44,483 bases of DNA from Scleroderma bovista. Lineage: Eukaryota; Basidiomycota; Agaricomycetes; Boletales; Sclerodermataceae. The notes beneath the pieces were generated by a model. It had not been told where the DNA came from, searched no databases, and was given only the letters and a program-made list of their open reading frames with translations. This document shows positions 11,235 to 21,385 of the stretch, piece after piece. Position 1 is the stretch's first letter; each line of letters begins with the position of its first letter. The position numbers and the translations under genes are program-made. The stretch spans positions 1 to 44,483 of the forward strand of contig JAYMGJ010000438.1 of the NCBI GenBank assembly GCA_037178675.1, in the 5' to 3' direction.

Positions 11235-11268
11235 GCAGCTCCCGGCTCTCCGCACAACCGGTGAGCTG
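11222..11268 (+). promoter_or_regulatory. -1 programmed ribosomal frameshift signal at the gag-pol junction
   Basis: Seven A at 11222-11228, in gag-frame register A_AAA_AAA, are followed by a 7-nt spacer that includes the gag stop. A hairpin follows: CAGCTC (11236-11241) pairs with GAGCTG (11263-11268), extended by CGG/CCG inside. Pol is open in exactly the -1 frame from this point. All parts recur in copy 2 (24504-24550), with a compatible loop change. Confidence 0.85.
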
Positions 11269-14200
11269 CGTTGACTCCGGAAGTGCACCCAAGGAGGCTC
11301 GCCTCAACGCGTCCGCTCTTTATGACCCTAATTCCCTTATGCCTCATGTTCTCCTTTTGTCTTATGATTTACCAGAACTTTGTGCACTTGTGGACTCCGG
11401 TTCCACGCACTGTTTTGTAGATACCCAATATGCCCTCGGACACTCTCTCTCCACTTACTCCGTTCCCCCGATTGTACTCCGGCTCTTTGACGGTACATCG
11501 AATTTTGTAATTACTCAAGCCGTTGATCTATCAGTGAAATTCCCCGCATCCGGTGATGTCACCCCTATGACCTTCTACCTCACTCCGTTAGACTCTGAAT
11601 GCTCGATTGTCCTTGGACATAACTGGCTCACCTGCTACAATCCGTTGATTGACTGGGTACTGAGCAGTTTAACTTTCCGGACCCCTGCACCAAGTTTGCT
11701 AGCGCCCCTGTCGACCCCCTCTCCAGTTCAGTCCGGTAACCCTGTCTCCGGCCTCTCCGGCCAATCTGACCCCGGCCTCGCGCCATCTGTCGACACTCCG
11801 GTTTGCACCCCTCCGCACATCTCCCTGATTAACGCAGCCGCATTCGTGCGTGTGTGCAAATTAGAGGGATCTACCAAATACCAACTTCAGCTGCATCCCT
11901 CCGACTCAGCAAAGGCTCGTTCTTCCTCCGCCTCTACTCCACCGGACCTGGACATCGTCCCTCCGGAGTATCGCGATTATGCGGATGTGTTCAGCAAGGC
12001 AAAGGCCTCTGAACTTCCCCCGCATCGCGAGTACGATCTGAAGATCGACCTTGAAGAAGGTACCTCTCCACCTTTGGGAACCCTCTACTCACTGTCTCCG
12101 GTTGAGCTCTCCACTCTCCGGACCTTCATCGACGAGAATCTTAATACAGGTTTCATCCGTCCTACTGCTTCCTCCCATGCTGCTCCGGTCCTCTTCGTAA
12201 AAAAGAAGGACGGCTCACTCCGCCTCTGCATTGACTTCCGAGGCCTAAACAAAATCACCAAAAAGGATCGCTATCCACTCCCCCTAATCTCTGATCTACT
12301 AGACTCCCCAGCCGTGCTAAGATCTACTCGAAGATCGACCTCCGGCACGCGTACCACCTAGTCCGGATTGCTCCGGGCGATGAGTGGAAGACCGCCTTCC
12401 GTACGCGCTATGGGTCTTACGAGTGGTTAGTAATGCCCTTTGGCCTCACTAACGCCCCTGCAGCCTTCCAGCGCTTTGTCAACACCATCTTCGCTGACAT
12501 GCTAGACGTCTGCGTCGTCGTGTACCTCGACGACATCCTAATCTACTCCGAGGATATGGAGTCCCACCAGCAGCACGTCCGGGAAGTTCTCCGCCGACTC
12601 CGGGTACATGGCCTCTTCGCCAAACCGGAGAAATGTGAGTTCCACTCGGACTCGGTAGAGTATCTTGGCTATCACCTCTCTCCAGACGGTTTGACTATGT
12701 CTCCGGACAAGATCCAAACCATCTCCGACTGGCCTGAACCTCGAAAGGTAAAGGACATCCAGTCCTTCTTGGGCTTTGCCAATTTCTACTGCCAGTTCAT
12801 ATTCAACTACTCTGACATTGTGGTTCCCCTCACCCGGCTCACCCGGAAGGATGCTCCCTGGAATTTCTCTGAGGACTGTCGACGTTCTTTCAATGCTCTC
12901 AAGCATGCCTTCACCACCGCGCCCATCCTCACTCACTTTATTCCGGACATCCCTATCATTGTGGAAACTGACGCCTCCGACTACGCTGTCGCTGGCATCT
13001 TGTCTATCACCTGCGCCGACGGAGAGATTCGTCCGGTCGCATACTACTCCCGGACCCTGACTGCTCCGGAGTTAAACTATGACACCCACGATAAGGAGTT
13101 GCTGGCTATCTTCGAAGCTTTCCGGAACTGGCGCCATTACCTCGAAGGTTCCGCCTCTCCAATAGACGTCGTCACGGACCACAAAAACCTCGAGTACTTC
13201 TCCACCTCAAAAGTACTGTCCCGCCGGCAAGCCCGGTGGTCTGAATTTCTATCACAATTTAATCTTGTCATTCGTTTCCGTCCCGGAAAACTCGGTGCCA
13301 AGCCGGACGCTCTCACTAGACGATGGGACGTCTACCCCAAAGAGGGGGATAGTGGCTACGCCCGGGTTAACCCCCAAAATCTTAGGCCGGTGTTCACTCA
13401 AGAACAGCTCTCTAATTCTCTTCGCGCTACTTATCTAGAGTTTCCGGTCCTCCGTGCAGTCGCAATCATGGACGTGGAAACACTCCATAGCGACATCCTC
13501 TCTGCACTACCCTCTGATCCCATTGCCCAGGTCCACCTCGCAGATCCACCAGACTCTCGTTGGTCCACCAACGAGGCTGGATTCCTTCGACTAGACGGTT
13601 GTATATACGTACCGGACTTGGATGACCTCCGTCTCCGGGTACTCCGGTATCGACACGACCACCCACTTGCTGGTCACTTTGGGCAAAACCGGACTCTAGA
13701 GCTAATCCGGCGTGAATATACCTGGCCTGGTCTCAGGACCTTCGTCAAGGACTACGTCCGGTCCTGTACCTCCTGCGCAAGAGCTAAGACACCGCGCCAT
13801 AGACCATACGGACTGCTGAAGCAGCTCCCAGTACCAGAGAAGCCCTGGAATTCCATCTCCATGGATTTCATAGAGCAACTCCCTTCATCTACCAGCTTCA
13901 CAGCCATCCTGGTCGTGGTAGACCGGCTTTCTAAACAAGCCATTTTCATCCCTACTCACGACACCATCACTAGCCCAGAGCTTGCAAAACTCTTCCTGCT
14001 CCACGTATTCTCCAAGCACGGTGTTCCCACCCACATCACCTCAGATCGCGGTACAGAGTTTGTCTCCCACTTCTTCCGGTCACTTGGGAAGGCCCTCAAC
14101 ATGCGCCTTCACTTCACCTCCGGTTACCACCCGGAGGGCGATGGCCAGACTGAGCGGTCTAACCAGACCCTTGAACAGTACCTCCAGATCTACTGCAACT

Positions 14201-14943
14201 ACCAGCAGGACAACTGGGCGGACCTACTCCCATTGGCGGAGTTCGCATACAACAATGCACCTAGTGCTACCACCGGAGTCTCTCCGTTCTTCGCTAACAA
14301 GGGCTACCACCCTAACATCTCTGTCTACCCAGAACGTGACATGACCTCCGCCAGGGCTCGTGACTACGCAGTCGACCTCGAGTCGCTGCATCAATACCTT
14401 CGAGAAGAAATGGCCAACGCGCAACTTCGCTACCAAGGTCCGGCTGATGCCAAACGTACTCCGGCACCGGACTTCAAGGTTGGCGACCAAGTATATGTGA
14501 AAGCCAAATACTTCCGGTCTACTCGACCATCCAAAAAGCTATCAGAGAAGAACCTGGGGCCCTACACTATCATCGCGCAAGTAGGCTCCCTCTCTTTTAC
14601 GCTCCGTCTTCCAGATTCCATGCGCGCAGTTCACCCCGTCTTCCATGTCTCCCAACTCGAACCGGCCATACCTAATACCATACCAGACCGGCTGCAACCT
14701 CCTCCGCCACCGGTCGAAGTAGATGGTGAACCGGAGTTCGAGATCTCTGAGATCCTCGACTCCAAGGTTGACCGTCGACGCAGAACGTGCAAGTTGCTTT
14801 ACTTGGTACGTTGGTCCGGTTACGAAGGGACTGACGAGGAAACATCTTGGCTTCTCGCCACTGAACTAGGCAACGCTACGGAACTGTTAGAAGATTATCA
14901 TGTCTGGTACCCGGACAAACCCGGACCACTCGCGTCTATGTAG
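11228..14943 (+). pseudogene. pol: Pol of Ty3 copy 1, with a 1-bp frameshift in reverse transcriptase
   Basis: Polyprotein that copies the element and inserts it. Order: aspartic protease ([13 protein letters not shown], near 11380); RT ([20 protein letters not shown] near 12200, VVYLDDILIY near 12515); RNase H (ETDASDYAVAG near 12967, TDHKNLEYF); integrase with an HHCC zinc finger (HDHPLAGHFG..CTSCARAK) and DDE core (SMDFIEQL, TSDRGTEF, QTERSNQTLEQY); a GPY/F-like motif (LGPYTIIAQVG); and a C-terminal chromodomain (LLYLVRWSGYEGTDEETSWL). There is no own ATG: it is reached by -1 frameshifting from gag. A one-base loss at about 12306-12310, compared with copy 2 (CTCCCCAGCC versus CTCGCCCAGCC), shifts the frame before YLDD; the frame then stays open to 14943. 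Either a sequencing slip or an inactivating mutation. Confidence 0.9.
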
Positions 14944-15107
14944 TAATACTCTCGCTCTCTGTTTCTTTTATCCGTCTCTCTTATCTGTTTCACTCTCTGT
15001 TTCACTTCATCTTGTAATATCACTCACTAAACTCAGATCACTTTTCTTTATAAACAAAAAAGTCAAACTAAATTACATTTCTATCTACAAGGTCCGGTCT
15101 GGACCTC

Positions 15108-16156
15108 TCACTCCGGCACACCGCTGCCAGGGTTCTCTTGCTCCTCTTGGAGCCCCTGGACTTCCTTTTCGACCTCCTCCGGGTTGACCTCCGCTTCGCT
15201 GTCCTCCGACTCCTCGTCCTCATCCCAAGGCGCCGTGAAGAAACGGCATTCCTCGAGGAATGTCTCGAGGCCGGCCATCAACCTCTCATTTCCTTTGGCC
15301 ACCGAGCGGGTGGCATCCGCGACCCGGCGCATCTGACCGGTCATCTCCTCCACCACTCCGGTCAACCAGTCCAACCGGTCCAGGAATGGCCCAGGGTCAA
15401 ACCCGGGCCGTTTCCCAGACGGTCCTGGTACTTCGACGATGTCGTCGTCGTCGACGACCTTCGCAACCGTCTTCTTCTTTTTCCGCTTCTCCCCTCCTCG
15501 CGGCGACGTTGCGACCTCCTTCGCCTTGCCCTTCCCTTTGTCCTCTACCGGACCCGGACCTCCTACCTCCGGCCACTCGCACCGCTCCTTGAGCCCGGCG
15601 CACTTCATGCACGCGCGCTGCTTGGGCCTTTCCGGGTCTCGTTCGCACTTGGCCTTGTGCTTGGCACAACGAACGCACCTGCCAGGAAATTAATGAAAAA
15701 TCGTAGAAGAAGATAAAAAACTGCTTACCGGGCTTCCTCACTCCGGTCACCACTCGGACCTGCCTCCGGCTCCTCCCTCATCCTCTTCTTCGACGCCTCC
15801 TGCGCCATCGCTCTCTGCCTCGCGGCGACCTCTGCAGCCCTTCGCTGCACCTCCGCCCTGTCTTTCTCCGCCTGCTCATGCGCCTGGCGCTCCGCCTCCT
15901 CTCTCGCCTTCCGCTCCGCCTCCTCACGAGCCCTTGCCTCCGCCTCTTCACGCGCTCGTTGCTCCGCCTCTTCCCTGCGTTGTTTCTCCTCTCTCTTGAC
16001 CTGCTTGCGTCGACGCCTCTCCTTCGTTTTGGCATCGAGGACGGCCACCTCGTCTTCGCTACTGGACTGGAGCTCCGGTGTTGTCGCCTTGGTCCAGTCC
16101 TTGGACTCGTCCGCAGAAGGGGCAGTAGGGGTGGTGGATTTGGCAGTGGCAGACAT
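15108..16156 (-). CDS. Antisense accessory gene of Ty3 copy 1: coiled-coil plus Zn2Cys6 protein
   Basis: Two exons on the minus strand, 15729-16156 and 15108-15678, joined across a 50-bp GT..AG intron in consistent phase; 332 residues. After an acidic N-terminus, residues about 45-130 are a long charged coiled coil (REEAEARAREEAERKA type repeats). At residues 144-176 a perfect fungal Zn2Cys6 pattern, C-x2-C-x6-C-x11-C-x2-C-x6-C, spans the splice junction. Then come a Lys-rich stretch (KRKKKK), a helical part (RLDWLTGVVEEMTGQMRRV) and an acidic tail rich in E/D. On the minus strand TATAAAG at 16207-16213 lies about 50 bp before the ATG. The gene converges on pol with 165 bp between. The Zn2Cys6 module is known for DNA binding in fungal regulators; a role in controlling the element or its host targets is inference. 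Copy 2 carries an intact homologue. Confidence 0.88.
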
Positions 16157-16206
16157 GATAAAATCAGTAACAGGAAACTGGGGGTAAAAGCAAGAACCGG
16201 TCTGAT

Positions 16207-16213
16207 CTTTATA
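16207..16213 (-). promoter_or_regulatory. TATA box of the antisense gene, copy 1
   Basis: Minus-strand TATAAAG inside GGATCTATAAAGATC, about 50 bp upstream of the antisense ATG. It is conserved in copy 2 at 29501-29507. Confidence 0.6.
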
Positions 16214-16308
16214 GATCCAAAATTCGTACCCAGACAATCACTCCGGACTCCGCATTGTTCTAAGCGACCACACGACAGCCTCATTGGGGCCTCATGGGTT
16301 CGGCCCCT

Positions 16309-16321
16309 AAAAGGGGGATAC
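16309..16321 (+). other. Polypurine tract, Ty3 copy 1
   Basis: AAAAGGGGGATAC directly precedes the 3' LTR. It is the expected primer for plus-strand DNA synthesis and is identical in copy 2 (29603-29615). Confidence 0.8.
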
Positions 16322-16963
16322 TGTTACGACCATGCCCAACTCCGGGTCTTATCCGATCACTCCGGTTGCATCGCAGCTCTACAGCTCAACTCCGGTCGCT
16401 CAACGCTTGCTCTGGTCGCGCTCGCGCAGATATCCTTCCGTTAAGCACGACCCTTGGTCTATGCTCTATTCGTTCGTTACCACACCTCGCCGTCAACCCT
16501 GCTTGGTCGTGAGTTCTCCGTGTACTTGTTATATCTCCTGCCTTGTGTTATTTTCACCGGACCTGATTTATTTTACCCGGACCTGACTTTATTTTCATCG
16601 GACCTGACCTAGTACTTTCTCCGGTTGTCCCTTGTCCGCTATTAGGCTGTTTACTTGTCACCGTATATACTCGTCCCTAGTTTGCACTTAGTATAAGTAC
16701 TCTGTAGATTATCCTGTACTCCTCAGTCTGAAATCAACCATAGTCTCTACTCCTGATCTTGCCCGTCTCTGTCTCTGTCTCTGTCTCCCCTTCTTGACCG
16801 GAACCTACGCAAGGGATCAACGCTCGTTGTCCTTAGTCGTTGAATCCAAGCGGTCACCAACTCCGGCCGGACTAATCTCTTGTCCAGCCCTCTGCTCTCC
16901 CCCTTCATCCGTTTCTGTCCGGACTTGACCGGACCCCCTACCGGAGTAGACCCGGACTTGACA
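16322..16963 (+). repeat. 3' LTR of Ty3 copy 1
   Basis: 642 bp, TGTTACGACC..GGACTTGACA, nearly identical to 9078-9719. Followed by the CATCT duplication. Confidence 0.95.
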
Positions 16964-16968
16964 CATCT
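16964..16968. repeat. Target-site duplication CATCT, right copy
   Basis: Matches 9073-9077 exactly. The following 280 bp (16969-17248) hold no gene and continue the GCCG-rich intergenic repeat interrupted at 9077. Confidence 0.9.
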
Positions 16969-17248
16969 GTAGGACATATCTAGCCTGCTCTTGGTATTCA
17001 TGTATATCAGTAACGTTGAAAAGTTACTCCACAGGTAAATTTGGGATGTGCCGGCGACATATTGGCAATGCATTCATGGCTGTGGTTGAGACCATTACTG
17101 GCATGTCTCTGACAGAGTTCTCAGGCTGTGTCAATGATTCACAAGGACAACTCTACATGCATAAATATACTTTACAATGTGATGTATATGGTATACATGG
17201 AATAGGAAGCGGAAATTGTACAAAAGACGTAGGTATGATAAAAGAAAA

Positions 17249-19217
17249 TTAGTCCGTTTCCATTTGCAAACCGGCATCATGCCCGGCATCGGCATCGGAA
17301 CTCCCAATCTCCATATCGGATGCCGGCCCAACATCTCCATCTTCCGGCGGGCTGACCTCGATTGCCGGAATATTGCTGGTCTCCATTGTTGCGGGCACTT
17401 CATCACAAATCGCTGTGTCAACAACACAATGTTGTGATCAGTAGCACATAGCTTGGTAATTGACAGACTTACTGTTTGGTGGGGCCCAGTCGTAGCTATC
17501 ACCAGTTGGCTTGCTGGCACCCCTTTCATCGACCAAGCCTGGAGTTGCCACCTCCAGACTTGAGGCATTGTTGCGCAGCGCAACCTGCATACCATGGGTG
17601 CCGGTCGGCTCGCTCGAGCCATGTCAGGACGGATTGTTGGACGATGCCATTTCTTCCAGCATTGTGGTAGGCGCTAGTGCCAACGGGCTTGGCGGAATGG
17701 GGTGAGCGCACTGCGAGACCTCGGGACATGTTGAGTCAGATGCCGGCTGTGTCGGTGCGAATGCCTGCTGCGATGCCGGACATTGAAGATGGGATGGTGT
17801 TGGGAACAGCTGTTCCCACATCGCTTCAACCACCTGCCATAAGCTGGCGACTTCTCCGAGCGCGACGGCCAATCTTGCATTCGCTTCGTCCACCTTTCGT
17901 TCCGTTTCGGCCTGCTTTTCCCTCAAACGGACAACCTCCTCCTTGAGATCTTGTATATTCGACGTATTTGTACTGTCTCCCGGTGTTGTGGGAGGGTTCG
18001 TGCCACTGCCAGCGGCCGTTGACGATGGACTTGCCATCCTCGATGTCTTCCCTAGCCATGCTGGAGTATTGATCAGTACCCCATCAAAAACTGGATGGAA
18101 TATCGATAGAAATAATATTAAATTGTTCGAATAATGAACGACTTACTTGGTTTCCTGGGCGGATTGGCCGCTGCTGGTGCCGGGGTCTGACGTTGACTTT
18201 TTGCACGCTGTGACCTTCCTCGGTTGAGTGTTGAGGGCACAGATGGTGAACGCCAACGCGGTGCCGGTTTCCTCGGTGCTTGTGAGCGCAACCTTGACCT
18301 CGCTCTGACTGCCGTCATCATGCTGCATGCAATCTTGCTGCAACAGCATTGCCAGCAAGCACGGCCTGGGTTCGCTGCGCACCGTCGATCCCGCTGTACG
18401 CACTTGATGCACCGATCCTTGTCATCCACCCACTCATAGCCTGCGTCTGGTGTCTGCATGTCGCGAACGTTTGGCCTTGGTCGCTTTGGCCGTGGTTGCG
18501 ATGAGCCTTCTTCATCGTCACCATCGCTGTTGATCATTGCGACAGATTGGGCACGCTTCCTCGGCTTGCGACTGCGACTGCGGCCCCTAGGCACCTCATC
18601 ATCCTCGATGGCACGGCTTCCTTCTGGCACTGCTTGTGAGTCCTCAGTTTGGCTGGGCTCACCTACTTGGCCATGACTGCCTTGCACCTCTGTCTCCTTT
18701 ACCCCTGATGGTCCTGCCACTGCATTGTTCCCCGACGGCTCTACGGCTCTCCTCTTTCCCTTGTCCACCTTCTTCTGCGGCTTGCCTAGTTGGAACCAGG
18801 GATGGTCCCGGATATCGTGGTCCGTGGCGTTAACGATGTCCGGGAAGTGAGGCCACTTCCCTGTCGACAGGATCACCTCTGGCGCCTCCATAAACTGGTC
18901 GGCAGCAACGATGATAGTCGGTATAATGAATCCTGCAGGTAACTCCTGCAGGACATTCTCGACCCGGCACTATCATATCCTAATCAGTGAGTTGATTGAT
19001 TGCAGATAAATTTGCCACGCACCACCTGGGCCCAGATAGTTGACACTGCTTCCGACCATACACCCTTCTCCCGTGTGCTTCTCAAGCCATCAATCCGGCC
19101 TTGAATTATTTCAGCGGCCTGGGCGACGACTTCTTCTGCAGTGAGGGACGTAGCCGTTGACACGTCCTCTTGAACGGATGAGGCGGAGACGAACTGAGAA
19201 CCTTCTGAAGTTGCCAT
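17249..19217 (-). CDS. Zn2Cys6-like cluster protein with coiled coil, one premature stop
   Basis: Exons on the minus strand are 19023-19217, 18147-18969, 17473-18060 and 17249-17412; all phases agree and give 589 codons. The N-terminus is helical (SLTAEEVVAQAAEIIQGRIDGL), then a conserved-looking block VENVLQELPAGFIIPTI. At about residues 252-278 is C-x2-C-x6-C-x7-C-x2-C-x6-C, flanked by very basic regions. After a Pro/Ser stretch comes a coiled coil (LKEEVVRLREKQAETERKVDEA), then an acidic tail ending AGLQMETD. One in-frame TGA at 17624-17626 sits where CGA is the likely ancestor; reading continues cleanly beyond it through another phase-matched intron. Function unknown. The cluster and basic flanks suggest DNA binding, and the context suggests transposon cargo. 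If the stop is real, about 70 C-terminal residues are lost. Confidence 0.72.
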
Positions 19218-21385
19218 ATAGACTGTAAGGATGTGGAAATGGTAAAGCAGTGGTTGAGGAGAGGAAGAACTGGGTCCGATTGCCGTGCGGCCTGGAGGAT
19301 GTTCAACGTATTATATAAGCATTTCACACCACAACATGTTTGCATTGTGGTCGCACACCAAAGTGGACTAAATCAAATATAGGTTAATAATTCAGCCACA
19401 AGTCCGACCAATCATTGTCCTGACAATTCGGCTAATGAACCACACTGCCGCATTTCATATTGCATGATGGCTGCGTTTCTATTGCTTGTGATTGGCTATC
19501 ACAGTGCATTGTCCCATCACAATAATAAGGGATCTCGGATCGGCATTATGATTTGCCTTATTTTGGAGTGTGTCTCTCGGGGAACAATCGATGCGGCATG
19601 TATTAACACAGCCGCAGCTTGAGAAAGGGATCAATGCCGCATGTCAGTCATTGCGGTACGGCCATCATTAATTTAATGTTATCATTGCGGTACTTATTCA
19701 CACAGCCACCAGCCTGGCTGCCACCGGCCAGTATGTCAGTGGCAAATGCCGGTGTCCACAACCGTGCCGACACTGCCACACGGCACGGTCATTCCCATAT
19801 TGCCGCACATGCAAGCATGATGGCCACATGGCTATTACTCCAGCACGTTTGTGATTCTCAGCAAGGTATTGCGGCACCTGCGCGATGGCTGCACAGCCAT
19901 TACCAGTATTTATGTTGTGCCGTTCTTGTAATGCCGCAATTCTATTATGCCGATGGTAGATTGCTGATGACATGTTGTGCCGCTGCTGTCGTCGGTTCAA
20001 ATCCGACATTGCCCGAAAAACAATTCTGCCGACAGCCTTGTTCTGCCGACAACCTTGTTCTGCCGACAGTGTGTTCTGCCGACAGCGTTGTTCTGCCGAC
20101 AGCATTGTTCTGCCGACAACGTGTTCTGCCGACAGCCTTGTTCTGCCGACAGTGTGTTCTGCCAATGCCATGTAGTGCCGATTGTGTCGTGCCACACCTG
20201 GCTTACCGCTACTTTAGAGAAGACCAGATGCCCGGCCCTACATTTATACAAGGGATATAGTTCTAAGGGCCTGCTGTGTATATTGGGAGGCCAAACATTA
20301 TGGCCGATCATACTGAAGGGGAAGCATATCAGCTGGCCTTCCCATCTAGCTAGGTGTCCCCAGACGGAGGGCTTGCTTAATGCTCTGGGACACCGCATTC
20401 ATAGCCTGTCACTTTGAAGTGTACTGCAAGGCCCTCCCATATAGGTAGATAACACCTTTCTGAGGGCCCACCTAATGCTATGGGACATTGTACCTATTGT
20501 TGCCGTGTGCCCTGACTATATAGATGAAACTGGCTCCAGGGCCTACTCATAGTCATGGGACACCAATCCCATGGCTAGGTATTCTTAAAGGTACACCATG
20601 CATGCAGCCCATTGGAAAGCACGGGATGCTGTTTCTATGGCTGGCCCTGCAACAAGAAAGGGACACCAAAGGTACAGCCCAATGCAAAGCACAGGACACA
20701 CTATCCCTCTGGCCCACTGATAGAAACAGGACACCAATACCACAGCCAAATTCAAAGCATGGGACACTGGTACAGAGGCCTTTCTATTGACTCCCGTCCG
20801 CAGGTTAGCCGCATTGCGGCACTTACTACCGTCCTTTTGCCGAAATGCTGTGGCAGCCCCCCTGCAATCCTTGGCCTGAATGTAGCGGCTACCCTGTGGC
20901 ATATAGTCCTCTGGCCGCATGCCGCGGTGTAGAGACAGTCCTGTCTCTGGGTGTGTAGATTGGTAGTACTGATACTGGACTCTTACCCTAGCTATGTAGG
21001 CTTGTACTTAGCTTACTAAAAAAAATCCTTCTCTTCAGTGTATATCTTTGAGCTCAGTCTTGGAGTGACTGAACCACCCTTCCACTCTCTAGTTTCTTAG
21101 TCTCCTTAGTCCCTGGGAGCCTTGCCAGACCTCCAGAAGTCCCTGGGTCGAATGCACCTCATCTGAGGGAGCAGCCACCCAAACACATTGTTATCTTTTC
21201 AGCGGCTCCCTTGCCGCATTAGGTCCTATTGCCACAGGCCATATCCTGATCTAGTGTACTAGTGTGTCAGCCCACCAATATTACTTGGTGACAACCTCTC
21301 CATGAGCCACCAATATGGCACGGTGAAACACCTTACCATTAGCCCACTCGTATGACATGGGGATGCACCATGGCTGGGCCCTATC
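19218..21385. repeat. Gene-free GCCG-rich intergenic region with short repeats
   Basis: No supported gene in about 2.2 kb. It contains a GCCGACA tandem array (20026-20165) and, at 20250-20790, spaced repeats of GGGACAC with CCCAT or AGGGCC words. At 19994-20012 there is a tRNA T-arm-like hairpin (GTCGG TTCAAAT CCGAC) without a matching tRNA body. Confidence 0.5.
20026..20165. repeat. Tandem array TGTTCTGCCGACAGCC, about 16-17 bp unit
   Basis: About eight consecutive units of TTCTGCCGACA followed by GCCTTG, ACCTTG, GTGTG or similar endings. The variable last third suggests an older array that has drifted. Confidence 0.8.

Larger units (their letters stand above)
9078..16963 (+). mobile_element. 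Ty3/gypsy chromovirus, copy 1, complete with both LTRs
   Basis: A full-length LTR retrotransposon of about 7.9 kb: 5' LTR, self-priming site, gag, -1 frameshift signal, pol (protease, RT, RNase H, integrase, chromodomain), an antisense spliced gene, polypurine tract and 3' LTR. It is flanked by the 5-bp duplication CATCT (9073-9077 and 16964-16968). The LTRs are equal in length and I see two differences, so the insertion is recent. Pol carries a 1-bp frameshift in RT, so this copy should not make a complete Pol unless that base is a sequencing error. Confidence 0.95.

Noticed and set aside
15138..15716. 192-codon plus-strand open frame between pol and the 3' LTR of copy 1
   Set aside because: It lies opposite the antisense zinc-cluster gene. 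It reads through that gene's intron, and its counterpart in copy 2 is shorter and interrupted.
19985..20015. Possible tRNA gene
   Set aside because: Only the T arm is recognisable; no pairing acceptor strand, D arm or anticodon arm was found upstream.
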